Positions 26,201 through 32,541 of a stretch of DNA of 64,000 bases are shown one piece after another; position 1 is the stretch's first letter; each line of letters starts with the position of its first letter. Both the position numbers and the translations under genes were made by a program. Source of the DNA: EA-27 sp964396265 (lineage in GTDB: Archaea; Thermoplasmatota; Thermoplasmata; RBG-16-68-12; EA-27); contig CAYNEM010000008.1 of the NCBI GenBank assembly GCA_964396265.1, positions 1-64,000 on the forward strand, read 5' to 3'. A model generated the notes under the pieces. It saw only the letters and a program-made list of their open reading frames with translations. It did not search any database and was not told the origin of the DNA.

Positions 26201-28872
26201 AGGGAGATACGGGGTGCACGCCGGGGCCGTGCAAGTACTGGGCCCGCGCGTGGGTGAACGTGAACTGGACGAACAGTCCGAACGTGACGGACACTGACCA
26301 GAACGGGAACGCATACCTCGAGACGCAGCACCTGCTGTCCGTGAACGTGCCCGACAACGCGGCGGCGACGGTCAAGATCCAGGTGTACGCGAACAACGAG
26401 CCGAATGGTCGGGAAATCGACGTCGCGCCGGGAACGCCGAAAACGTACACCACAACGATCGTGCTCACGGCCCCGGACCGATACGGCCAAGGCACGCTCG
26501 GCAACGAGGCGAAGCACGCGTTCGTTATGTTTGACATCCGCGTCTTCCGCGTCGGAAAGGCGAACTCTCTTCTCCTCACCCCGAACGACTGGTCCACGCT
26601 CAGCAACGGGACCATCGACGGCGAGCCCACGGGTCTGCACCGCTACGTCGGCGAGAACCGCTTCGTCTTCGTCCTCCTCAACGTGACGGACGGGAATGGG
26701 AACCTCGTCTCCTACGACCTCGAATCGAAGATGTCCGAGGGAAACCTCGCGGACCTCAGCGGGAACGGGCTGTACGCGGCACACCTGGGCGACACGCCCG
26801 AGCCGGGACGGTTCGGCCTCGGCGCGCGCCTCGACGGCACCGCAAACAGCTTCATCACCACGCAGGACCCGGACGGGAAGCTCAACGACGTCAACGACGC
26901 CCTGACGGTCTCTTTATGGGTCCGCCCGGACGAGGACTACGTCGACGGCGCGGAATGGCGGTGGTCCGTCGGGCGGCAGAACCTGTGGCGCGTCGGGTAC
27001 CACAACAACGTGACGGGGCCGTTCCACGGCCTCCGGTTCGAGGTCAAGGACTCCGCGGGGAACATCAGGTCCACGCAGGCCGCCTACCCGCTATACGCCG
27101 GCCGGTGGTATCACCTCGCTGCCACGCTGACGCACAGGGAGAACTTCGGCGGCTCCACGTGGAGCGACCTCGACCTGTATGCAAACGGCGTGCGGATCGC
27201 GTCGCAGACCGTCTCCCCGTACGTGAGCGTGATGGACGGATCCACGACCCTGCGAATCGGGCTCGACGCCGCGTCCGGCGGTCGGTTCAAGGGGCTCGTG
27301 GACGAGTTCCGGCTGTACACGACGTCGCTGTCCCAAGACAGCGTCCGCGGCCTGGCGTGGTTCCTGCACGGCGCGAACAACGTGATCGTCCCGCGGGCTC
27401 TCTTCTACGATTCACAGATGCTCCAGAGCCTGAATACCACCTCCTACAATGGAACCAGCGCGTTCACGGGTGCAACCGTGTACGGGAATGACAACGCGTT
27501 GGCCTCCCGCCTCAACGCGCGAGTGATCCAGATGGTGATCACGAAGAACACGACGCTTGCCGATGCATGGAGGATGATGGATCTTGGCCTCAGGAATGGG
27601 ACGAACGTCGCGTCCGCCTTCCCGCTCCTCGTCACGAGCGAGTTCTACACTCTGGGCCTTGCGACCGAGGTGCACGAGCTGGCGGCGAATACGGTTGTGG
27701 AGAACAGCGGGAACTTCAGCGCGCCACCTCCGTCCCCGACCCTGTGGGACCTGTTCTGGAACACGATCGCGGGCTTGGTGAGTGCCGCGTGGAACGCGGT
27801 CATTGCGGTAGCTCAGTTCTTCATCAACCTGGGGAAGTGGCTCGTCGAGGCATTCGTCAGCATCGTGAAGGGCCTAACGACCGGCAACTGGACAGACTTC
27901 GAGAACAAGGTGCTGAAGCCCATCATTGATGCCCTCCTGAAATTCATCCAGTTCATAATCGACTTGGTGGTCGCTGCCGTGCGAGTCGTCTTCGAGGCTC
28001 TCGTCGCCCCAATTAGGGATAGGTTCGTTCAGTTTGCCGCCTCTCTCGGCCAGCTTGCGCTGTTCTCTCGTGGCTCGTTTGACCCCACGGGAAAGCGTGT
28101 GCTGTGGACGCAAAAGAGCCAAGCCTCGCCGGATTTCGTTTCAGGGCTGGCGATCCTCGTCACGGTTCTCGCCGACGTATTTCTCTTCCTCGGAATCCTC
28201 AAGATGGTGATCACGGCCGTCGAGGTAGGAACGACAATCGCTGCGGCCACAGGCATCGGGCTGCTGATAGCGGTTGCTGTCCAGATCGCGATCATTGCCC
28301 TGTTCAGCGCGCTGACGCAGCTGATGATGCCCATCGTTCAATTTGTAGCGAACCAACTTGTGCCGACGTTACAGGCGACAGCCACGGCCTTGGCTGTCAT
28401 TGCCTTGATCGCGACCATCGTTTCTTTCGTCGGCCCAACCTATACGATTGGAGTCATCACAGAGACTGTGGTCCTTACAGCCTTCCCGCAAAGCAGGTGG
28501 ATCAACGACTTGATTCGCGAGCGGACTTTGGGTCCCACGATAAAGCCGGTAACTTATACGAATCAGTTTTCCGTAACTGACCAGATTGCGGGTTCGGGTA
28601 AGGCGATAGCGTTAGCCTTCGCATCGCTTGTGGTCGCCTCGTTTTCGATGGTACTGGCCGGATCGCTCCCAGCGGGACCAATTCGCACAGTAGTGGCGGT
28701 GATGCTCGACCTGTTCGCGGTCTACCTGGCGATTCAGGCGATTGACGATGCATTCGGAGCCCCGGCTATCACAACCCTTGGGCCGCTCGCTAAGGTACTT
28801 GCCGCAGCTAGTCTCGGGATCGCCATTGCGGTATTCACTGCGGACGCAATCTCTCTTGCTGCAGAGGGATGA
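20206..28872 (+). CDS. Giant secreted multidomain protein with LamG stem and multi-membrane variable tip (polymorphic-toxin-like effector)
   Basis: 2888 residues. Signal segment at 54-75; an internal GTG near residue 39 would give a more typical signal peptide. Then a sialidase/propeller-like region (about 85-450), a helical stretch, a Gly/Asp/Pro linker (555-590), several fibronectin III-like repeats (590-1075), a PPC-like beta domain (1075-1200), carbohydrate-binding-like beta modules, two clusters of thrombospondin-3-type DxDxDG calcium repeats (1765-1805 and 1918-1985) and a LamG domain (about 2187-2390). From residue 2113 it matches the downstream cassettes. After an amphipathic helical segment (LFWNTIAG, near 2517) it becomes unique at about 2605, with roughly seven hydrophobic segments. 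A small membrane protein follows after 6 bases. The long stalk and replaceable tip resemble contact-dependent polymorphic toxins; a toxin activity is inferred, not shown. Confidence 0.8.
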   Translation: MSDMFAPPSEGLIWTTGHPGSAREGLGGNVVDANASSSVGAIRVAWILREHGPLALKAFAVFACAVLITVSFSQLVQTEAAPADDEDDWRFQESTRRLTVSPGASISPEVAWSPSGKLHTAWADARGGSAGVYHKTSANAGWTFSTDRTLADGFLTIASTSLAVAPRDGLVGVAWEGRSNESSPDQVYVRASPDDGIAWGRAATVGTGRSPALAATGDRLVLAYVHEDAAGDQVRLLTLSVAGGSIRDTRALLAFNGAAASLALVVTGWRAHIAWAEEAQGVAAIAHVSVNLATGVASPVHLVAANVATSAGVSLVGRGDRLALAWSDDSLGTFDIHAAYSGTAGESWITGPPVATGPGNARFPAVAVGARGLVAVVWQDDRTGRAQVFGRVVTLSGTPSTAATRVSDSSESVAEPAVTIGPARDLIVAWSDARDGETEIYADLDALMDRPRLPTIRTYAERLAREDFASPARGSRAQLRQLLQDANDLVEKREESLAIAHLEQQVLPRFDGALGGDPSDDLVVNATAQSELTRLTRGLVDFLRGEAPPGTRVGGGGDDDDDGEPDPPPPGDPDDPPPQPTPTPGDPAGDSPTVSGVAISAITAANAVVTWTVASPGGPVSSSWADWGIASVAEHRTYDNATPFQVTLTPLTTNQTYKVRAGAIKGGTTYLSETFSFYAGVAIAGLAATNLSSDKATIEWTTNVPATSVVLYGRNESNLVSTVTASSGTFHQVNLTGLAAGTYYYRARSAATADATLIGESGTFSIQTGLQIFNLFRKATHVGGAYNVTFWWTTNFQGTSQVRYGLDDKLSSNATGTSGTSHSVTIANLKSSSTYQWQVYSQLVGSTTYACVSSVSNLNFDRQGLETFCTPGETSGIDVSPVVTPPIAIVDVTFTRGQTWIHAKWNTTYASNAVVMWWLGTGPKNVTTVSESTLVHSVNVTGLATATTYKFQLNSTASANGADVARTTAQNVTTKGITISATGAWVSITSAIVNWTTSANATTIVDYGFSYCSVRATVSGYGMSHSVTLTGLLPETTYTYCVRSASQSNPNDVVVDNKNPATGLPRTFKTLPGPNDANTSMDAGSTFATALPVEPGRWDAWVNASAPYSDSKDYYQVYAFAGAQIRATLTVPATHNLNLYSYKPSGSASCSSTSGGTGVGEAITCTVGATEAGYWRLEVRNMSGANRGAYVLDFKVVGGGPEKFTTDVGAANDQNNVVKTPGISIGTSGWGNPATSTVTSTAVDAYKPPASPYPVYRQVTANGTFYLNLYRTSAERYNDYLFTVQYYGTQDSNVSAWNGAGWVTITTVPAQTNWRAFSFTLEHTLFYDAEAGWAGMNVKLRFEKSLQVDLISAMPMRHTTYVGSGSDDAKDEYHMPGIRTTDGWIDQGFGYKNASASGATILVTIPDVSSGYMVRLRFDGNSSGFTVQRCTTCSPTPTWVFATSTSNYTSGEATFVIEPLWYVDAFSTQPGTNVLFRLLPKDRLNETTQFTFTPVHWETNVGVTGDNVGTSHVPGMSVYPNTEWGNPTTVDGRTVRVANLGTTPNLYMNLPWPWGSMIAYVTYKSVNNGLVQLWDGVSWKTVGTVTGGSAWRTDVLFVQGAGLATGGPPSGLPARAFHDDYGDAFVNANLQFTVPVTLDLMWVDVDADADNLTSFGEPHRYAYDDATTHALNPGQAWDVDWFAPVEGRWQFDFKFTSYGYSPPAHYSGALVSVDGTEIGSLRTSVSGAKTLAAQSMLCAENHRLRIYSSGDMRIDVTGISWRKVPTDPDRADTDGDGLRDGGEACAKRTDPTNTDTDADGLTDYDEVYQFFYNNATSSAANVTVNLTVDAAGEYQWRVKTSATVTGGKPTEAVVYLDGQLKWSKKSLPESGWSNVEVQFDANLPKGLHSLQVQRASATGTVTLSLVNVTKPRFTNALFWDTDRDALGDGDELLGHTGWMLSPTKIDTDADGASDGDEVRTMQTDPLLPDTDYDGFNDRVDLDPLHDLVVQLRIRSFSVEGDTGCTPGPCKYWARAWVNVNWTNSPNVTDTDQNGNAYLETQHLLSVNVPDNAAATVKIQVYANNEPNGREIDVAPGTPKTYTTTIVLTAPDRYGQGTLGNEAKHAFVMFDIRVFRVGKANSLLLTPNDWSTLSNGTIDGEPTGLHRYVGENRFVFVLLNVTDGNGNLVSYDLESKMSEGNLADLSGNGLYAAHLGDTPEPGRFGLGARLDGTANSFITTQDPDGKLNDVNDALTVSLWVRPDEDYVDGAEWRWSVGRQNLWRVGYHNNVTGPFHGLRFEVKDSAGNIRSTQAAYPLYAGRWYHLAATLTHRENFGGSTWSDLDLYANGVRIASQTVSPYVSVMDGSTTLRIGLDAASGGRFKGLVDEFRLYTTSLSQDSVRGLAWFLHGANNVIVPRALFYDSQMLQSLNTTSYNGTSAFTGATVYGNDNALASRLNARVIQMVITKNTTLADAWRMMDLGLRNGTNVASAFPLLVTSEFYTLGLATEVHELAANTVVENSGNFSAPPPSPTLWDLFWNTIAGLVSAAWNAVIAVAQFFINLGKWLVEAFVSIVKGLTTGNWTDFENKVLKPIIDALLKFIQFIIDLVVAAVRVVFEALVAPIRDRFVQFAASLGQLALFSRGSFDPTGKRVLWTQKSQASPDFVSGLAILVTVLADVFLFLGILKMVITAVEVGTTIAAATGIGLLIAVAVQIAIIALFSALTQLMMPIVQFVANQLVPTLQATATALAVIALIATIVSFVGPTYTIGVITETVVLTAFPQSRWINDLIRERTLGPTIKPVTYTNQFSVTDQIAGSGKAIALAFASLVVASFSMVLAGSLPAGPIRTVVAVMLDLFAVYLAIQAIDDAFGAPAITTLGPLAKVLAAASLGIAIAVFTADAISLAAEG
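26542..28020 (+). repeat. Stem homology block, copy 0 (in the full-length gene)
   Basis: Begins at VFRVGKAN and runs through LamG, the near-identical SQDSVRGLAWFLHGANNVIVPR-coding stretch, the VIQMVITKN segment and the WNTIAG helical region. It matches 29656-31060 and 32650-34100 in the cassettes. Downstream of it the three sequences share nothing obvious. Confidence 0.85.
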
Positions 28873-28878
28873 AAGCCG

Positions 28879-29400
28879 ATGACCGAAGAGATCCGTCACG
28901 TAGAGCCCCTCCACGAATACATTCCTCGGCGCTATGGGGAAATGCTCGCTGCCGTGTATTTGTCGTGCGCGGTCGCGATTCTCGACGTCTCGCTCGTCCT
29001 CGGCTGGACGAGGGGGCCTCTCAGCGTTCTGGTTCTGGTCAATGTGGGGCTGGTCCTGATAGTGGTCTTGCTCCTCGTGATTAGTCCCTCGTGGAGCGAA
29101 ATGCGTCGGTATCGGGTCACGAGCGCATGGGTGATGCTCCCTGTCCAGAGGAGAACGCTTCCGGAGCAGTTAGCCCTCAGCGACATCTTAGGTGTAGCAC
29201 TGTACCCCGCGGCCAGCCCCCTGTCGAATCATCCATCTCTGGTAGAGCTGGCGATATCCGCAAACAACGGCACTGTGCGCGTTATCGTGAGAACGAAGAG
29301 TTTTGGCCTGGGGAATCTAAGGGACCTTGTCTCGCGCCTTCCTGATGATAAGCTTGATCCGGAGTTTGCGCGAAAGTGGAAGCAGACTCTCGCCTTCTAG
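28879..29400 (+). CDS. Small membrane protein with PH-like domain, putative cognate immunity protein 0
   Basis: 173 residues. Two membrane segments (about 23-42 and 47-68) are followed by a cytoplasmic domain of about 100 residues, with alternating strands and a final helix, that looks like a bacterial PH (bPH) domain: YRVTSAWVMLPVQRR, LALSDILGVALY, LVELAISANNGTVRVIVRT. The ATG lies 6 bases after the giant gene's stop. In polymorphic toxin systems the immunity gene sits exactly here. Its partner tip is multi-membrane, so a membrane immunity protein would make sense; this is inference. I know of no direct homologue. Confidence 0.7.
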   Translation: MTEEIRHVEPLHEYIPRRYGEMLAAVYLSCAVAILDVSLVLGWTRGPLSVLVLVNVGLVLIVVLLLVISPSWSEMRRYRVTSAWVMLPVQRRTLPEQLALSDILGVALYPAASPLSNHPSLVELAISANNGTVRVIVRTKSFGLGNLRDLVSRLPDDKLDPEFARKWKQTLAF

Positions 29401-29474
29401 GACGATATGACCTCTGGCCACGGTCTCCGCCACCCGCTAGCCTCTATTGGACTGGCTCAGGCAGAGCAGACCTA

Positions 29475-29490
29475 CCGCCAAACACACATC
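29475..29490 (+). promoter_or_regulatory. Promoter-like element of cassette 1
   Basis: CCGCCAAACACACATC closely resembles CCGCCAAACCCATATC in front of cassette 2 and lies about 31-40 bases before the GTG at 29521. The TATA part is weak, so function is uncertain. Confidence 0.4.
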
Positions 29491-29520
29491 CAGAAAATCT
29501 CGCGGTGGCGACATCACGTC

Positions 29521-31926
29521 GTGACGATTCTATCGCCCCTTCAGGAGGTCCTGACCGCCTGCCTCTCGTGCGGTTGGGTCCACGGCTTTCCTTGGCGCTG
29601 CCCAACTCGCCAGACATTGGCGGTAGTGCCCGCGATGCGCCGCCATAACGCGAACGTCTTCCGCGTCGGCAAGGCGAACACCCTCCTCCTCACGCCGAAC
29701 GACTGGTCCACGCTGTCGAACGGGACCGTCGACGGCGAGCCCACCGGTCTCCACCGCTTCGTCGGCGAGAACCGCTTCGTCTTCGTCCTCCTCAACGTCA
29801 CGGACGGACATGGGGACCTCGTCTCCTACGACCTCGAAACGAGGGAAACGAGCGGCTCCTCCTCGAGCGTGTACACGGACCTCAGCGGGAACGGCCACAC
29901 GGGGTCCCTCATCGGCTCCGTGACGCCGGATCGCGGCGCCTTCGGCCTCGCCGCCCGCCTCGGTGCGTCCGGGAGTTACGTGCAGGCGAACGGCGGCACG
30001 ACGAGGCTGAATTGGATCAATGCGTCCATGACCGTCGCCGCCTGGATCCGACCCGACACGGACTACGTCTCCCAGTCCGGCTGGCAGTGGTCCCTCGGGC
30101 GGACGAACCTGTGGCGCCTCGGCTTCACCGGCGGCAGCGTCCGTTTCGAGGTCAAGGACACCAACGGCGGCCTCCACGCCGCGCAGGCCACGTACGCGCT
30201 GTACGCGGGCCGGTGGGTCCACCTGGCGGCGACGATGACCTCCGGCGCGACGTGGACGAACCTGTCCGCGTACGCGGACGGCGCCCTGATCGCCTGGAAG
30301 AACGAGTCCGCCTACGCCGCCAAGGACGACAACGACCCCCTCTTCGTCGGCTACGACGCGGTCGCCACGAAGTCCTTCCACGGCCTCGTGGACGAGTTCC
30401 GCCTGTACAAGACCTCGTTGTCGCAGGACAGCGTCCGCGGCCTGGCGTGGCTCCTCCACGGCGCGAACAACGTGATCGTCCCGCGGGGCGTGTTCTTCGA
30501 CTCCAAACTGTTCGCATCGCTGAACGCATCGGCGTACGATCCGAACTCCCCGCTCGCGGGCGCGAACGTGAACGGGAACGACAACAAGGGTACCGCCAGC
30601 CTCAACGCCCGCGTGATCCAGATGGTGATCACGAAGAACGCGACCCTCGCGCAGGCGTGGTCAATCCTGAGTTTGGCGGCGACGAATTCCACGGGGAACG
30701 TCACGGCCTTCGCCCTCTTCGTCGCGAACGAGTTCTACACCCTCGGCCTCGCGAAGGAGGTCCGCGACCTCGCCGCGAACGTCGTCGTGGAGAACAGCGG
30801 GAACGTCAGCGCGCCGCCGCCGAGCCCGTCGCTGTGGCAGCTGTTCTGGAACACGATCGCGGGGATCGCGGGCGCGGCGTGGAACGCCCTCGTGGCGGTG
30901 GGCGCGTTCTTCCAGAGCATCGGCGAGTGGCTCGTGGACGCGCTCGTCGGCATCTTTCTCGGCCTCGTGACGGGGAACTGGACGTACTTCCAGGAGAACG
31001 TGTTGGACCCGCTGATCGAGGCTCTAAATTCGTTGGTCGCTTTCATGCTTGAATTCGTCGGCAACCTATTCCGCGGCATCTTTGAGACTTTGCTGGCCGT
31101 CTTTCGGCCAGTCATTGGCCGAATAGGCAGCCTGTGGCTCCTCGGCACAATGGGCTTCTTAGGGTTCCTGCAGACTGGGAATCTCGCCAGCTTGAGCGAT
31201 GTGAAGATGGCAATGAGCTCGCTCAGTGACGACTTCGCTCCCATCATAGCCGTAATTGCTGTGATTACGATTGCGTTTTTGGTCATTCAGTTTGCCTTGG
31301 GCCCGGTCTCTTTCCTGATTTCAATGGCGATTGGTCTGATCATCGGCATCGTTGCGCAACAACTCATCACTTTCATGACAGGACCCCAAGGTCTGCTCGG
31401 CCTGCTTCAGGGCGGCGATCTGAGTTCAGTCCTTTCTTTGTTCGGCCTCGACGTAGTTTCAGGGACGGCGAGTGAGGAATTGCCTCCTGCGCTGCATACC
31501 CGGGAGGGCGACCTAGCGACCGCGTGTCTGCTCTTTTTCGTCTTCTGGCTTGTCTTGATCTATGGAATCAGCGGACCTTGGGACCGCCTCATGAGTCATC
31601 GCCAAGATCACGCGAAGATTCGCCTGCATGTGGGTGACTACAAGTCGGGGGCAAGCAAGATCATGCCTCGGATAGTTGCCGGGCTGTATGGTACAGTCTT
31701 TACTATCGCATCGGCGCTAAGTGCCCCCGCGGCATGGGCAGAGGACGACGAGGAAATGCGTCAAGTCTGGGCTTGGGGTTCCTTCCTCACTGGAATCGCA
31801 GGCTTTGTTCTTCTGATGTTCGCTGGACCGTTCGGTCAGGATTTGATTCACAAAGTTTCCTTCGTCCTGAGCGGGTTTGCGCTGGCTACGGGCATCTATG
31901 CCATTGCGTCCTTGTTCGGGGAATGA
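29521..31926 (+). CDS. Orphan cassette 1: Cys leader, LamG stem and unique multi-membrane tip
   Basis: 801 residues from the GTG at 29521. That start aligns exactly with the GTG and ATG starts of cassettes 2 and 3, so I prefer it to the open-frame start at 29407. A leader of 28 residues holds LTACLSCGWVHGFPWRCP. Stem homology begins at residue 46 (VFRVGKAN), with LamG at about 110-310 and the WNTIAG helical region near 440. From about residue 515 the sequence is unique and contains about seven membrane segments. No signal peptide is present. It could be expressed as a shortened protein or serve as a silent donor that recombines its tip into the full-length gene. A small membrane protein follows after 4 bases. 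Confidence 0.75.
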   Translation: MTILSPLQEVLTACLSCGWVHGFPWRCPTRQTLAVVPAMRRHNANVFRVGKANTLLLTPNDWSTLSNGTVDGEPTGLHRFVGENRFVFVLLNVTDGHGDLVSYDLETRETSGSSSSVYTDLSGNGHTGSLIGSVTPDRGAFGLAARLGASGSYVQANGGTTRLNWINASMTVAAWIRPDTDYVSQSGWQWSLGRTNLWRLGFTGGSVRFEVKDTNGGLHAAQATYALYAGRWVHLAATMTSGATWTNLSAYADGALIAWKNESAYAAKDDNDPLFVGYDAVATKSFHGLVDEFRLYKTSLSQDSVRGLAWLLHGANNVIVPRGVFFDSKLFASLNASAYDPNSPLAGANVNGNDNKGTASLNARVIQMVITKNATLAQAWSILSLAATNSTGNVTAFALFVANEFYTLGLAKEVRDLAANVVVENSGNVSAPPPSPSLWQLFWNTIAGIAGAAWNALVAVGAFFQSIGEWLVDALVGIFLGLVTGNWTYFQENVLDPLIEALNSLVAFMLEFVGNLFRGIFETLLAVFRPVIGRIGSLWLLGTMGFLGFLQTGNLASLSDVKMAMSSLSDDFAPIIAVIAVITIAFLVIQFALGPVSFLISMAIGLIIGIVAQQLITFMTGPQGLLGLLQGGDLSSVLSLFGLDVVSGTASEELPPALHTREGDLATACLLFFVFWLVLIYGISGPWDRLMSHRQDHAKIRLHVGDYKSGASKIMPRIVAGLYGTVFTIASALSAPAAWAEDDEEMRQVWAWGSFLTGIAGFVLLMFAGPFGQDLIHKVSFVLSGFALATGIYAIASLFGE
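29656..31060 (+). repeat. Stem homology block, copy 1
   Basis: Matches 26542-28020 and 32650-34100. The part coding the LamG end and NNVIVPRG is very close in DNA sequence to the other copies, whereas the LamG front is more diverged than between copies 0 and 2, which suggests patchy gene conversion. Confidence 0.85.
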
Positions 31927-31930
31927 GCGA

Positions 31931-32329
31931 TTGAAAGCCCACCAAGGCGGGAGGTCGCGTGGGTTGTCAGTAATATTCGCGGCCGGGGTTCTGACTGCTT
32001 CAATCATGGTGGTCCTAGGTCTACTTGCGAGCGCCACGAAGCCCGTAGCGAGTCTGGCGTTCTGGTCGATCGCCATAATCGCCCTGTGGTTTCCGCTGAC
32101 CGCAATTGAGCACCGTCCGGCCGTCCACGCCTTCATCCTCTTTCTGGCCGGGACGATGTTCGCGATTTCGCTTGCCGGTACCTACATCTCTCCGTCTGGT
32201 CAGGTGGATGCTTTTCTCGTGGTTTTCCTTGCCTTCTCTGAAGCGGGTGTCGCTTGGTTGTGCCGAATGGCCTACACGCGCCTCCAGGCTGCCAGGGGAC
32301 CTGGACAGCGGGATAGACAGACCACGTGA
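31931..32329 (+). CDS. Small four-TM membrane protein, putative immunity protein 1
   Basis: 132 residues from a TTG at 31931, four bases after the stop of cassette 1; the ATG-containing frame upstream lies within the cassette. Four hydrophobic segments (about 12-32, 37-55, 62-82, 88-108) and a polar basic tail. It is unrelated by eye to the small proteins after the other two tips. Its place directly behind a unique tip is that of an immunity gene. No family recognised. Confidence 0.6.
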   Translation: MKAHQGGRSRGLSVIFAAGVLTASIMVVLGLLASATKPVASLAFWSIAIIALWFPLTAIEHRPAVHAFILFLAGTMFAISLAGTYISPSGQVDAFLVVFLAFSEAGVAWLCRMAYTRLQAARGPGQRDRQTT

Positions 32330-32503
32330 CGTGATCTTCACGATAGTCGCCGCTGAGGGTGCGGCCCTGACGTCCTCCCTTGTCGAGGTTTGTCGACGAG
32401 ACTCGCGCCTGACGGGGAACCTGTCTGGATTCGCCTTGAGGATTGGCGTCCGCAAAATGGCGGCGAGAGTCGACTGGGCACGGCGAGGCACACTGTGCGA
32501 GGC

Positions 32504-32520
32504 ACCGCCAAACCCATATC
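32504..32520 (+). promoter_or_regulatory. BRE-TATA-like element of cassette 2
   Basis: ACCGCCAAACCCATATC ends about 22 bases before the GTG at 32542, good leaderless spacing. It resembles the element before cassette 1. Confidence 0.5.
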
Positions 32521-32541
32521 CGCGCGGTCCATCCCCCTCTC

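Noticed and set aside
29407..29520. Upstream extension of cassette 1
   Set aside because: The extension shows no similarity to cassettes 2 and 3 beyond RQTHI, while starts at 29521, 32542 and 36450 align exactly.
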